Source: Ketobacter sp964016105 (GTDB taxonomy: Bacteria > Pseudomonadota > Gammaproteobacteria > Pseudomonadales > Ketobacteraceae). Taken from it: a stretch of DNA of 64,000 nucleotides. Below, piece by piece: positions 8,492 to 17,699 of this stretch. Below the pieces are notes generated by a model. The model had not been told where the DNA came from, did no database searches, and worked only from the letters and a program-made list of their open reading frames with translations. The DNA lies in contig CAXHEX010000020.1 in assembly GCA_964016105.1 (NCBI GenBank), forward strand, positions 29,482 to 93,481, given 5' to 3'. Numbering within the stretch: the first letter of the stretch is position 1; each line of letters begins with the position of its first letter. The translations under genes were made by a program, and so were the position numbers.

Positions 8492-9019
8492 CTAATGGTT
8501 AGTGGCACCCCTGGACAGTAGGGTAAGTGCTTCCATAATTTGTTGGATAACTTCACCGGGGGCATGTTGGTCGCATTTGATCACGATGTCGGCGTATTTC
8601 CTATAGAGCGCAGCTCTTTCGTCAAACAGTTCACTAAACGATTGCTCAGGCCTGCGTGCAATACCGCGGGTTTCGTGGTTGTGAATCCGGTCCCTTAATT
8701 CCTTCAGTGGTACTTCCAGATAAACAATAAGCCCGCAGGATTTTAGATAGGCCATACCCTTGTCACTGTAAACAGCGCTGCCTCCAGTGGCAATCACCTT
8801 CTTATGGCAGTCGGTTTTCAGCAACACCCGCTCTTCCACAGCTCGTAGTTGCAAGTAACCACGTTGTTCCAAAATCTGTTGTAGGGTTTGTTCTTCTTCC
8901 ACCTGAATGGCCACATCCGTATCCAGAAACCCCAGGCCCAATTCTTTAGCTAATAAAATTCCCAGAGTGCTTTTTCCTGCTCCAGGCATTCCAATTAGAA
9001 TGACACTTTCACGCTCCAT
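8492..9019 (-). CDS. Shikimate kinase family protein
   Basis: P-loop kinase of 175 residues, the normal AroK/AroL length, phosphorylating shikimate at O3 in aromatic amino acid synthesis. Visible features: Walker A GMPGAGKST (10-18), DTD (33-35) for Mg and shikimate, Arg59 in the QLRAVE segment, the ATGGSAV motif (77-83) in place of the usual GGG, and a lid region with RRPEQSF followed by ERAALYRKYAD. It is not next to aroB, where the main gammaproteobacterial aroK normally sits, so it may be a second copy or act on another small hydroxylated substrate. Confidence 0.82.
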   Translation of the reverse strand: MERESVILIGMPGAGKSTLGILLAKELGLGFLDTDVAIQVEEEQTLQQILEQRGYLQLRAVEERVLLKTDCHKKVIATGGSAVYSDKGMAYLKSCGLIVYLEVPLKELRDRIHNHETRGIARRPEQSFSELFDERAALYRKYADIVIKCDQHAPGEVIQQIMEALTLLSRGATNH

Positions 9020-9057
9020 AATTCACTCTCTGGTGCCGTCATTGTTGAGGAAGAACC

Positions 9058-9090
9058 AAAAAGCGAGCCGTTTTGTGGCTCGCTTTTTTT
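9058..9090 (-). terminator. Rho-independent terminator of the ferredoxin reductase gene
   Basis: GCGAGCC (9063-9069) and GGCTCGC (9077-9083) with a 7-base loop, flanked by A-runs on one side and T-runs on the other. It sits 10 bp after the minus-strand stop at 9100, and read on that strand the stem is followed by TTTTT. Confidence 0.85.
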
Positions 9091-9099
9091 ATGGTGACG

Positions 9100-10332
9100 T
9101 TACGCTTTCGGTATCAGACTGGCCACCTGAATTTCAGGGTCAGCCAGTTGCTCATCGCTCACTTCAATTTTTTGTGCGATGAGTTTTTTAGCCTGCATAA
9201 ATTCTTTAGGGCTATTGATGCAGTCAGCGGCCAGTACGGTGTTGCCTTTCATGTACCAGGCAACGAAATTATCTGAGCTGGGTTCACCCCTGAGTACCAC
9301 TCGCTCGTAGCCTCGGTTGAATCCGGCAATTTGTAACTTTATATTGTATTGATCAGACCAGAACCAGGGTAAAGCATGATAGGCTTTTTGAGTGCCGTTA
9401 ATGCTGGCCGCAGCCGCTCTTGATTGGTCCATTGCGTTGGGGACGGATTCCAATCTGAGTTTGAAACCCAATACGTCGTTAGGGTGATAGGTGCAGTCGC
9501 CGGCGGCAACGATATCGGGGTCTTCCGTTGCAGCGAATTCGTCCACTACAATTCCGTTTTCAACGGCCAGGTCAGCCGCTTGCGCCAGCTCAGTATTGGG
9601 CACCACGCCTATACCAATGATAACCAGGTCCGCATCCAGTATGAGACCGTGATTGCACTGTACTTTTTCAACCCGGTCTTCACCAAGTAAGGCTCTGGCC
9701 TGTGCACTGGTGATGATCTCAACCCCATGCCGTTTATGCAGCTCGGTGTAGTACTCAGACAGTTCCGGCGCTGTAACTCGTTCCAAGACCCGGTCCATCA
9801 TTTCCAGCACGGTCACTTCCATACCCAGCTTACGCAGTGAAGCTGCGGTCTCTAAACCAATATAACCGCCGCCCACAATCACAGCTTTACCGCCTTCTTT
9901 CACGTCAGCTTGAATGGCTTGGGCGTCAGCCAAGGTTCGCAGATAATGAACCCCTTTCAAATTGGCACCCGGGATATCAAGCTTGCGAACCCGCGCACCA
10001 GTGCACAGCCCGAGCTTGTGATAACTAATGGTTTCACCGTTGTCCAGCTCTACGGTTTTGGCTGAGCGGTCAATTTTTTCAACGTTAACACCCAGCATGA
10101 ATTCAATTTTCGATTTTTCGTAAACTGTGGGCTTAAAAATCTCCAGCTCTTCAGGGGTCTTTTCCTTCATCAGCAGTGCTTTCGAGAGTGGGGGGCGGTG
10201 GTAGGGCATGGAGTCTTCATTTCCAATCACCAGAATTCGGCCTTCCCAGCCTTCTCTTCTTACATTATTGGCCAAGCTGGCGCCTCCGTGGCTGGCACCA
10301 ATGATTAAACAGGTTTGTTGTTCTGTGGACAT
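9100..10332 (-). CDS. NAD(P)H:ferredoxin/rubredoxin reductase, FAD class I
   Basis: A 410-residue flavoprotein of the putidaredoxin/BphA4/rubredoxin reductase type, transferring electrons from NAD(P)H to a small iron-sulfur or rubredoxin partner for P450s or hydroxylases. It has the FAD motif IIGASHGGASLA (10-21; the third glycine position is His-Gly), YHRPPLSK (43-50) diagnostic of this class, the NAD motif VGGGYIG (152-158), the second FAD motif AAGDC, and a C-terminal reductase domain. No ferredoxin, P450 or monooxygenase lies next to it. A GTATAC palindrome 75 bp upstream is nearly identical to one in the FadL region, suggesting shared regulation. Confidence 0.92.
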   Translation of the reverse strand: MSTEQQTCLIIGASHGGASLANNVRREGWEGRILVIGNEDSMPYHRPPLSKALLMKEKTPEELEIFKPTVYEKSKIEFMLGVNVEKIDRSAKTVELDNGETISYHKLGLCTGARVRKLDIPGANLKGVHYLRTLADAQAIQADVKEGGKAVIVGGGYIGLETAASLRKLGMEVTVLEMMDRVLERVTAPELSEYYTELHKRHGVEIITSAQARALLGEDRVEKVQCNHGLILDADLVIIGIGVVPNTELAQAADLAVENGIVVDEFAATEDPDIVAAGDCTYHPNDVLGFKLRLESVPNAMDQSRAAAASINGTQKAYHALPWFWSDQYNIKLQIAGFNRGYERVVLRGEPSSDNFVAWYMKGNTVLAADCINSPKEFMQAKKLIAQKIEVSDEQLADPEIQVASLIPKA

Positions 10333-10784
10333 GCTTTTGCTTCCCCCGCTGCCGCTTCTTCGCTTTGATTAAATCAGTACTTTCTCTTGATATAGCTTGC
10401 TCTTGGGTATACAGCGTATACTTGGCGGATAAATCAATATAAAAATACACAGTTAGTATGAATATCCCCTAATGGTTTCCGGGGACAAGGTCGCCCGTGG
10501 GGCGTAGGCCAAGATTATAAGTCCATTACTACCCAATTTACGAATGACTAAGCGGCAAAGATGTAAGATTTTGATGTGACAGTGAGGCCCAATAGCCAAC
10601 ACAGTTAATATGGGCACTAAAGTGACTTTTTCCTGATTATATATTGAGCACTGGACAGCAGAAAATAACCCGACTATTTTTATTAGGTTGATGAGATGTA
10701 TTCTCGTTTGATAGGTAGGATCTATCATAAGATTAGCCATTCTCTATTAGTTTTGGGGCGCGTCGGTACGAGGAAGTGATTTAA
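10333..10784. other. 452-bp intergenic region upstream of two divergent genes
   Basis: Besides the GTATAC palindrome at 10407-10421 I see no coding signal. A 95-codon ATG frame on the minus strand (10453-10740) has no recognisable composition or motif. The plus-strand gene at 10785 is preceded by GAGGAAGTGAT. Confidence 0.6.
10407..10421. promoter_or_regulatory. Palindromic operator GTATAC-AGC-GTATAC
   Basis: Two 6-bp self-complementary half-sites separated by three bases, about 75 bp before the ferredoxin reductase ATG. The same layout with centre TGC recurs at 26453-26467. Size and symmetry suit a TetR-family dimer. Confidence 0.6.
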
Positions 10785-11963
10785 ATGCTTGATTCAAGCG
10801 ACATACTTGCTAGCCAGTTCTTGTTAGTGACATCAGATTTGAGCAAATCGGACAAATTTAGATCCATTGCTCCCAATGCAGAGGTGGTTCATTGGGAAGG
10901 GCTGATAAATGTGAAGGAACTAGCGCAAGCTCAGGTCTCGCTGTTGGCGGAGCGGGGCTGCGATATAGTTGTGATTGCTCACCGACCGCCCCTGGATGCC
11001 ACTTTGGTGGCAGAGCGAATACGTAACTGCAATGGCGGTAAGGAACTGTACATCGTGGTGGTGGTTCCAGCTGATGTGGATGCTGATGTGGGGGAAACCT
11101 CCGATGTGGATGATTTCCTGTACTTGGCTGGCGAAAGCCTTGAGGGGCCTGAGTTTCAGCACTGTGTTTCCCGTTACAATCGCAAAGTGAAGTCTCGCAA
11201 TGAATTTGTGACGGCGGCGCGAACCGCAAAAAACGCCATTGAGTCCGCATCGGAGTATGGCTCTTTGATCCATTTCTTCGAGGCCAGTGAAAATTGCAGC
11301 GGCTTGTTAGAGCTTAAGGACATGGTGGCTGAGTTTCTGCAGGCCAGAAAGCTGTCGGCAGACTTTTTGATTTCAAGTGGGGAGGATCCCTTATTCTTTC
11401 TTGCTGAGAGCCATGGTCCAAGTCATCGTAGTATGCTGGAACATTTGAGAAGCTCAGAGAAGCGCATTGTGTCTGCGGACAAATTGCTTGGATTTAATTT
11501 TGACCACTTTTCTTTGCTGATATCCAACGCGCCCCACGAACAGCCTGAAAAATATGGCCAAATTAAAGATACCTTGGCGCACTTTTGTACCATAGCGGAA
11601 TCCAGGGTAAAGAGTCTGTGTATCAAAGCAAGTATTGCCCAGCAGCACGAGCGTATTGTTCAGATCATGGACTTGATTCGACAGTCGTCAGCTGATGCCA
11701 AACTCCACATTAATAATATTATGAAGACTCTGGTGAGTGAAATTGAGTTGGCGGCAAATACATTTGATATGAATTTAGCAGAAGAAGAAAAATTACTGGA
11801 AATCGCTAATTCTGCAGCCCTTGACTTAGGCCGTTTTCATGACACCAATCAATTGGTGGAATCTCACTTTATAAACGTGGTGAAAACCCTAAGTGAAATG
11901 AAAGAGTTGGCGTTTTCAGAACAGGCACCCATCGGGCAAGGGGAAGCGGTAGAGCTTTTTTAG
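10785..11963 (+). CDS. Unknown protein with degenerate receiver-like N-terminus
   Basis: 392 residues, no family recognised with confidence. The first 130 residues alternate predicted strands and helices as in a response-regulator receiver (strand CDIVVIAH, strand ELYIVVVVPAD), but no convincing phosphoacceptor Asp or Lys is in place. The middle holds a helix-rich segment with SGEDPLFFLAES. The last 120 residues are strongly helical and heptad-like (QQHERIVQIMDLIRQSSADA; EEEKLLEI), suggesting a coiled coil. No membrane segment or signal peptide. It is isolated: 450 bp upstream and 150 bp downstream are non-coding. It may be a signalling adaptor; this is inference only. Confidence 0.6.
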   Translation: MLDSSDILASQFLLVTSDLSKSDKFRSIAPNAEVVHWEGLINVKELAQAQVSLLAERGCDIVVIAHRPPLDATLVAERIRNCNGGKELYIVVVVPADVDADVGETSDVDDFLYLAGESLEGPEFQHCVSRYNRKVKSRNEFVTAARTAKNAIESASEYGSLIHFFEASENCSGLLELKDMVAEFLQARKLSADFLISSGEDPLFFLAESHGPSHRSMLEHLRSSEKRIVSADKLLGFNFDHFSLLISNAPHEQPEKYGQIKDTLAHFCTIAESRVKSLCIKASIAQQHERIVQIMDLIRQSSADAKLHINNIMKTLVSEIELAANTFDMNLAEEEKLLEIANSAALDLGRFHDTNQLVESHFINVVKTLSEMKELAFSEQAPIGQGEAVELF

Positions 11964-12111
11964 CCGTGGTGATCGCTCCCGCTAACATGACGGCGTGCAA
12001 ACTTTTAAAATAATTTTAATGACATTTCAGGCGCGGCTGTTTTAGCATCGTCATTACCATTTGGGGAAATGTGTTGTAAATTTTTCAGCGAGCAGGCGTT
12101 GGAGATCAACG

Positions 12112-13137
12112 ATGGTTAAAGGGGCTTACGCAAGCGCGTGGGGCGGTTGGAGCGCTTTGGTCTTGGTTTTTTTAGGATGGGTTCAATCTAACTTCGCCTG
12201 GGGTGCGGATTCGCTTTCCAGTTGGAATGAGGGGGCCGCCAAGCAAGCTATATTCAGTTTTGTTGACAAGGTCTCGGGCAATGGCTCGCCTGAATATATT
12301 CCACCTGCAGATCGGATTGCCGTGTTTGATGGGGACGGCACATTGTGGCCTGAAAAACCCTTGCCCCTGCAACTGTACTTTACCATCAATCGCATTGAGT
12401 CCATGGCACCTGATAATGCCCACTGGAAGAAGAAAGAGCCAATGGCTTCCATACTGAAGGGTGACTACAGCGATATATTTGCGGGAGGCAAGTCTGCATC
12501 ACTTGATTTGATAATGGCAACCCATTGGGGTAAAACCACCGATGAATTTGAAGCAATAGTGGACGCTTGGGTTTCATCCGCTGTGCACCCACAAACTCAG
12601 TTGCCTTTTACCGAAATGGTTTATCAACCCATGGTGGAGTTAGTGGCTTATCTGCGGTCTCACAGCTTTAAGATTTACATCATTACTGAAGATGCAGTGG
12701 AGTTTATTCGGCCATGGGTAGCCCATACCTACGGCATTTCTCCAAAGCAGGTAATTGGCAGTGTGGCTGAGACTGAATTTCGAATGCGCGGCGGAGAGGC
12801 AGCGTTAGTTCGTCTGCAGGAATCCAACACCATTGGGGATAAAAAAGACCGGCCCGTCGCCATTAACGAACATGTAGGTCAGCGGCCCATTGCTGCTTTC
12901 GGAAACTCCGATGGAGACATAGCCATGTTGCGTTGGGCCACATCTGGCAAAGAGGTGAGTCTGGGGCTCTTGCTGCGTCACACCGATGCTGAGAGAGAGT
13001 GGGCCTATGACCGTAACTCCTCAAATGATATTTTGGATAGGGGGCTTGTTGTGGCGAAGAAGCAGGGTTGGACGGTGGTGGATATGAAGAAGGACTGGAA
13101 AACCGTGTATTTGGAAACAGCGGCTAAGGATAAATGA
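12112..13137 (+). CDS. Exported HAD-superfamily phosphatase
   Basis: A 341-residue protein starting at ATG 12112, supported by GGAGA ten bases upstream; a TTG 51 bases earlier is unlikely. The leader (hydrophobic 13-30, ending NFAWGAD) looks like a Sec signal, so it acts in the periplasm. HAD motif I is FDGDGTLW (Asp73, Asp75), motif II lies near YIITED, and motif IV is AFGNSDGDIAM. The arrangement resembles phosphoserine-phosphatase-like HADs that remove phosphate from small molecules. Followed after 160 bp by a second predicted exported phosphatase on the same strand. Confidence 0.88.
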   Translation: MVKGAYASAWGGWSALVLVFLGWVQSNFAWGADSLSSWNEGAAKQAIFSFVDKVSGNGSPEYIPPADRIAVFDGDGTLWPEKPLPLQLYFTINRIESMAPDNAHWKKKEPMASILKGDYSDIFAGGKSASLDLIMATHWGKTTDEFEAIVDAWVSSAVHPQTQLPFTEMVYQPMVELVAYLRSHSFKIYIITEDAVEFIRPWVAHTYGISPKQVIGSVAETEFRMRGGEAALVRLQESNTIGDKKDRPVAINEHVGQRPIAAFGNSDGDIAMLRWATSGKEVSLGLLLRHTDAEREWAYDRNSSNDILDRGLVVAKKQGWTVVDMKKDWKTVYLETAAKDK

Positions 13138-13198
13138 CACCCCGCAATTGATTCCGCATCATCGCAACCGAAATTAATGCCATCAGATCGTTGAAACC

Positions 13199-13220
13199 TA
13201 TATTAGAGATGGCTAATATA
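13199..13220. promoter_or_regulatory. Inverted repeat TATATTAG-N6-CTAATATA
   Basis: Perfect 8-bp arms separated by six bases, about 77 bp before the BLH-type phosphatase ATG. The AT-rich dyad fits a dimeric regulator site overlapping a promoter. Two copies of TGTTAGAC follow within 50 bp. Confidence 0.4.
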
Positions 13221-13296
13221 GGGGGTGTATTCAATCCACTTAAAAATGTTAGACCCATTAAAGAGTGTTAGACATTTTAGATATGTGAGAGTCAAC

Positions 13297-13836
13297 ATGA
13301 TGAAAGCCACCACTAGATTGCCACTGTATGTTTGCCTGATTTCCTTGCTAGCACTCCTGGCTTCACCTTTATCCCGGTCAGATTCCCACGGCAGCCTGCC
13401 TTTGAAAGATTTACAGATCGTCAACCTTAAACATCCCAGTACCGGCGTTTATACCAGTGGCCAACCCACCCAAGCTCAATTGCAGGGACTGGCCAAGAGC
13501 GGAGTTAAGAGAATAATTAACCTGCGACCTCCCGGGGAGTCGGACCTGGACGAAAAGACCATTGTTGAAGCACTCGGTATGGAATACGTGAACATACCAG
13601 TAGCAGGTGCCAGTGGTGTTACCCCGGCTAACGCCCAGCAGCTAGAGAAATTGTTGCAGGATAGCTCTAAGCCAACTCTTGTTCACTGCGCCAGCTCAAA
13701 TAGGGTAGGGGCCTTGGTGGCGCTGGCAGCAGGTAAGGACGCAACAAGCAGTGAGCAGGTTGATGCTGCCATTGCCAAAGGAAAGCAATATGGTTTGGGG
13801 AGCTTGGAGCCGGTAGTACGCAAGCAATTAGACTAA
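13297..13836 (+). CDS. Exported beta-lactamase-hydrolase-like phosphatase (DUF442)
   Basis: A 179-residue protein from ATG 13297, preceded by GAGAG; the following ATG codon is an alternative. A signal peptide spans about residues 1-30. The mature part matches the BLH/DUF442 fold related to protein tyrosine phosphatases: VYTSGQPT near the start and the active-site loop HCASSNR with Cys131 and Arg136. Relatives are linked to sulfide oxidation, biofilm control or dephosphorylation. This one lacks the metallo-beta-lactamase domain found in Blh proteins. It converges on the SDR at 13898. Confidence 0.85.
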   Translation: MMKATTRLPLYVCLISLLALLASPLSRSDSHGSLPLKDLQIVNLKHPSTGVYTSGQPTQAQLQGLAKSGVKRIINLRPPGESDLDEKTIVEALGMEYVNIPVAGASGVTPANAQQLEKLLQDSSKPTLVHCASSNRVGALVALAAGKDATSSEQVDAAIAKGKQYGLGSLEPVVRKQLD

Positions 13837-13897
13837 GTTCATGTAGGTCTCAATTTTAGTTTTGTTTGCGTATTTTTTCAGCGGTTTGCTCTAGATC

Positions 13898-14605
13898 CTA
13901 CCAAGGGATTTTGGTTCCGTCATAAGCGTAAAACCCACCGCTTTCAGCAGGGGTTAGGGAGTTGATTATATCCATCAATGCATTGGCGGTGAACTCTGGA
14001 GTGTGGAGCTTTCCTTTCGGCACGTTGCGCTGAAAGGGTTGTGACAGTGGCGTATCGTTGGTGCCAGGGTGAAAAACCACAACACAACAGTTGGGAACCG
14101 TTCTTTGCCACTCAATGCTGATGGTTTTCAACGCCATGTTCAAGGCAGCCTTTGAACAGCGGTAACTTATCCAGCCACCGAGCTTATTATCTTCGATACT
14201 GCCCACCTTGGCGGATAGGGAAATAAAAAAAGTGGGATTGCTGTGGCGCAGTAGCTTGGAAAAATGTTTTGCTAGAAGAATGCTGGCAACGGTGTTGATT
14301 TCTATATTCTTGCGAAAAAACTCCAGATTAAATTCGCGAAGTGATTTCTCTGGTCTGTGATCATCATCATGAAGTACCCCGATGGCGTTCACCAGGATAT
14401 CCACTTCAGTAAATTCGGACGCGAGCTGTTGAACGTCAGCTTCTTTGGTGGCGTCTAGCTTCAGCCAGGATAAACGCTTATCACTGAGATTGGGTATGCG
14501 TGAGCGAAAAGTAGCATATATGGTGGCACTGGGGTACTTAAGCAAAAACACCTGTGCTATTGCCAATCCCAAGCCACCAGAACCACCGATTACAATAATA
14601 TTCAT
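13898..14605 (-). CDS. SDR, C-factor/CsgA-like
   Basis: A 235-residue short-chain dehydrogenase. The cofactor motif is VIGGSGGLG (Gly7-Gly8-x-Gly10-Gly11-x-Gly13 region), NAIG replaces NNAG at 73-76, a serine strand reads FISLSAKVGS, and the catalytic pair is Tyr148-x3-Lys152 in YRCSKAALN. It resembles the C-factor-like SDR group common in marine bacteria, of unknown substrate. It begins 75 bp after the methyltransferase stop on the same strand, so the two may be co-transcribed. Confidence 0.88.
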   Translation of the reverse strand: MNIIVIGGSGGLGLAIAQVFLLKYPSATIYATFRSRIPNLSDKRLSWLKLDATKEADVQQLASEFTEVDILVNAIGVLHDDDHRPEKSLREFNLEFFRKNIEINTVASILLAKHFSKLLRHSNPTFFISLSAKVGSIEDNKLGGWISYRCSKAALNMALKTISIEWQRTVPNCCVVVFHPGTNDTPLSQPFQRNVPKGKLHTPEFTANALMDIINSLTPAESGGFYAYDGTKIPW

Positions 14606-14680
14606 AACACAAAAAGTAATGAATATTTGGCTAAGCTTCCAGAGTTTTCTGCAGACTGTCTAGAAAAACGTCATTGATTC

Positions 14681-15637
14681 TTATGCGCTGGATTTACGAA
14701 CGATCACCCTTTGCATATCCTGCAGATTGACTGTGGCTCTAACCTTATTGAAGAACAGCTTTTTTGAAAGAAATTCGAGGCTTTTTCGTATAGTTTGGTT
14801 TCCGATAACCACACCTAAATTCCATACGAATCGTTCTAAAGACAGCGTGCGGCCCACTGCCCGCGTGTCTACTTCGGAAAAGCCTGCCTTCTCATAAGCC
14901 TTGCGTAAGCTGTCCAGAGTAAAAAAGTAAATGTGACCTTCGCAACGTAGACTGCGCTCACGATGCCTTAACAGCCTGTACATTAGTGTGTCATAGCGGG
15001 GGGTTTCCATTACCAGGTGTCCACCGGGTTTGAGTACTCTGTGGATTTCTTTCAGGGTTGCTACAGGGTCAGGCACATGTTCTATCACGTGCAATAAAAC
15101 CAATGCATCCACGGAAGCGTCTGGCAGTTTGGCTTCTTCCAATGTGGTGGGCAGAGTTTCGATGCCATGTTCCGATCGGGTGAATGCGGGTGCCGCTTTC
15201 CAGGGATCAATTCCCAACACATCCCAGCCATCTTTTTTAAAACTGCGAATGAGATAGCCCATTCCACTTCCGACTTCTACCATCCTGCCCCGGTTCGGAT
15301 ACAGCTGGTTTAATATCTGCCTGGCATGTTCTACGTCTCGGGTTTGTCCTTTTTCTTTTTCGTAGCGCCAGTAATAAGGGTGGTTTGGGTCATTTGTGAC
15401 GTTGTTTAACAGGTCGTCTATGTTGGAATCTTTGTATAGTTCGTGGTCTGCGGGTCGCCAGCGGGGACTGGAATACATCAACCCACATTCCGGGCATTGT
15501 ACGATTTGAGCGGGTTGGGCCACGCCTGCAGAGTAAAGTATTTTTTGCTCCCGTGTGCCGCAAATGTTACACGGGATTTCACCTTGCAATAGTGTGTCGG
15601 AACTATCTGATACGCCTGCTCCTGTTTGAATAGCCAT
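14681..15637 (-). CDS. SAM-dependent methyltransferase with N-terminal zinc-binding module
   Basis: A 318-residue protein. I place the start at ATG 15637 because GGAGGAG lies directly upstream at good spacing; ATG 15652 and TTG 15676 are weaker. Residues 23-51 hold two cysteine pairs (CNIC, CPEC) of a probable zinc ribbon, as in C-methyltransferases and YcgJ-like enzymes acting on sugars or polyketides. The class I SAM fold follows: EVGSGMGYL (motif I, 121-129), GIDPW, and the LLHVIEHVPDP/VLKPGGHLVMETPR segment. Substrate unknown. It diverges from the ABC exporter gene across a 301-bp gap. Confidence 0.88.
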   Translation of the reverse strand: MAIQTGAGVSDSSDTLLQGEIPCNICGTREQKILYSAGVAQPAQIVQCPECGLMYSSPRWRPADHELYKDSNIDDLLNNVTNDPNHPYYWRYEKEKGQTRDVEHARQILNQLYPNRGRMVEVGSGMGYLIRSFKKDGWDVLGIDPWKAAPAFTRSEHGIETLPTTLEEAKLPDASVDALVLLHVIEHVPDPVATLKEIHRVLKPGGHLVMETPRYDTLMYRLLRHRERSLRCEGHIYFFTLDSLRKAYEKAGFSEVDTRAVGRTLSLERFVWNLGVVIGNQTIRKSLEFLSKKLFFNKVRATVNLQDMQRVIVRKSSA

Positions 15638-15734
15638 TAATAACTCCTCCATGGAATGGCGAGGGGGGTTCGCCAATTTTTACTGCCTTGTTTGCTCCAG
15701 AAGTTGAGCAAATATAAATTGTTAATCTCCTACT

Positions 15735-15757
15735 GGTAATGGTTCATCGCCATTACC
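15735..15757. promoter_or_regulatory. Inverted repeat in the divergent methyltransferase/ABC region
   Basis: GGTAATGG and CCATTACC, 8-bp arms with a 7-base spacer. It is the only clear structure in the 301-bp region 15638-15938 between the divergent genes, which otherwise shows no coding signal. It could be an operator for either gene. Confidence 0.35.
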
Positions 15758-15938
15758 TGGAAAATAACACAATTAGCTTGACGGTCAACCTTGATTACAG
15801 TCTGGTTGGGTGTCCTTCCCCCAAAGCTGAGTCATTTGTCACAGTTATAACGTGCATAAAGATGACGAGAGATTTATTTTGTTCATAATGTGCCCAGGCC
15901 CGAAGGCCAAATGTCCATGAACTAAACAGGATTCGGCA

Positions 15939-17699
15939 GTGAAATATTCCCGTTGGCAGGCAGCCAGGCAGGTCATCAAATTCGTTTTGCCCTATAGGCT
16001 GATTGTAGTCATATCGCTACTGGCTCTATTGGTGACGTCTAGCATCACCTTATCTATCGGTCAGGGAGTTCGCCTGTTAATAGATCAAGGTATCGCCACC
16101 GCTTCTGAGCAATTGTTGCGGCAATACGTTTTCCTGTTCTGGGGTTTGGTATTGGCTCTTGGGGTGGGTACCTTCGCTCGCTTTTATGCGGTCACCTGGC
16201 TTGGGGAACGGGTTATCGCCGATATCCGTATGCGGGTGTTCAATCATCTTATCTACCTTCATCCAGGATTCTTTGAACAGAATCGGGCTTTGGAGATCCA
16301 AACCCGCGTCACCACTGACACTACCCTGCTGCAAACGGTGGTGGGTTCGTCTTTTTCTATTGCCCTGCGCAACTTGATTATGTTGGTAGGGGGAATTATC
16401 TGGCTTTTTATTACTAACGCAAAGTTGACGGTTATTGTGGCAGTGGCTGTGCCATTGGTGATTGCTCCCATCATCATAGTGGGCCGCCGGGTGCGTAGGC
16501 TATCGAAAACCACCCAAGATAAGGTTGCTGATGTGGGGGCGTACGTGGGGGAAGTGCTGGGCAACATCAAAACCGTTCAAGCCTATAATCACCAAGTTTT
16601 GGACCAGCAGCGCTTCCAGCGCTTTGCAGACAGTGCTTTTAATATGGCAATGAAGCGCAACTTACAGCGTGGGCTTTTGCTCTTTGTGGTGATTTTGTTG
16701 GTATTGGGCGCTGTTGGAATCATGCTTTGGGTTGGTGGTTTGGATGTGATCGAAGGTAAGATCAGTGGCGGTGAACTGGCGGCCTTTGTATTTTACAGTG
16801 TCATAGTGGGTTCGGCGGTAATGTCTATTTCTGAGGTGATAGGTGAGCTGCAATTGGCGGCGGGAGCAGCCCAGCGAATAGTAGAGTTACTTGCTTCTGA
16901 AAGTGCAGTGAAAGAGCCGAAAGTGGCTTTGCTTCCCAATGGTAAAGTCAGGGGTGAATTAGTTATTCATGAATTGACTTATGCCTACGACTCAAGGCCA
17001 GAAGTGCCCGCCATCGAAAATTTGAATCTTAAGATTGAAGCGGGTGAAACTTTGGCGCTAGTGGGGCCATCAGGAGCAGGTAAGTCCACCTTGTTTGATT
17101 TGTTGTTGCGTTTTTTCGACAGCAGCAGCGGTACAATTTACTTAGATGGTATTGATACTAAAAGTATAGGGCTTGCTCGGTTACGCAGTTGTTTTGCTTT
17201 GGTTTCTCAAAACCCCGCTTTGTTTTTTGGCTCTATTGCGGACAATATTCGTTACGCCAAACCCAACGCCAGTGAAGATGAAATAGTAGCGGTGGCGAAA
17301 GCAGCCCATGCCCATGATTTTATAAGCCAGCTACCCCAAGGTTATGATACGGCTCTGGGAGATGGGGGAGTGGGTCTTTCAGGTGGTCAAAAGCAGCGCA
17401 TCGCAATAGCCCGTGCCATTTTGGCGGACGCGCCCATATTGCTGTTGGATGAGGCTACCAGTGCTTTGGATGCAGAAAGTGAATACTGGGTACAACAGGC
17501 CCTGGATCAATTGATGGAGGGTAGAACCAGTATTGTGATCGCTCATCGTCTGGCCACGGTGAAAAGTGCCGATCGTATTGCCGTGCTAAATCATGGACGC
17601 TTAGACTCTCTCGGTACCCACCAACAGTTAATTCAGGTGAGCCCTTTATACGAACGTTTAGCTGCACTTCAATTTAAGCAACCTGATCAGCCCGAATAG
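15939..17699 (+). CDS. MsbA-like ABC exporter (fused permease and ATPase)
   Basis: A 586-residue half-transporter starting at GTG 15939 with AGGA upstream. Six membrane helices lie in residues 15-305 and the nucleotide-binding domain from about 335. Walker A is GPSGAGKST (376-384), the Q-loop lies in LVSQNPALF, the signature is LSGGQKQRIAIARA, Walker B LLLDEATSALD and the H-loop IAHRL, so it should hydrolyse ATP as a homodimer. It belongs to the MsbA/ABC-B2-like group exporting lipids or hydrophobic compounds. Not linked to lpxK, so it is probably not the essential MsbA. Its last 26 bp overlap the 3' end of the SGNH hydrolase gene on the other strand. Confidence 0.92.
   Translation: MKYSRWQAARQVIKFVLPYRLIVVISLLALLVTSSITLSIGQGVRLLIDQGIATASEQLLRQYVFLFWGLVLALGVGTFARFYAVTWLGERVIADIRMRVFNHLIYLHPGFFEQNRALEIQTRVTTDTTLLQTVVGSSFSIALRNLIMLVGGIIWLFITNAKLTVIVAVAVPLVIAPIIIVGRRVRRLSKTTQDKVADVGAYVGEVLGNIKTVQAYNHQVLDQQRFQRFADSAFNMAMKRNLQRGLLLFVVILLVLGAVGIMLWVGGLDVIEGKISGGELAAFVFYSVIVGSAVMSISEVIGELQLAAGAAQRIVELLASESAVKEPKVALLPNGKVRGELVIHELTYAYDSRPEVPAIENLNLKIEAGETLALVGPSGAGKSTLFDLLLRFFDSSSGTIYLDGIDTKSIGLARLRSCFALVSQNPALFFGSIADNIRYAKPNASEDEIVAVAKAAHAHDFISQLPQGYDTALGDGGVGLSGGQKQRIAIARAILADAPILLLDEATSALDAESEYWVQQALDQLMEGRTSIVIAHRLATVKSADRIAVLNHGRLDSLGTHQQLIQVSPLYERLAALQFKQPDQPE

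Noticed and set aside
10453..10740. 95-codon ATG frame on the minus strand
   Set aside because: No family resemblance, unusual composition (many Ile, Leu, Cys and His) and weak ribosome-binding site; it lies in the control region of two divergent genes.
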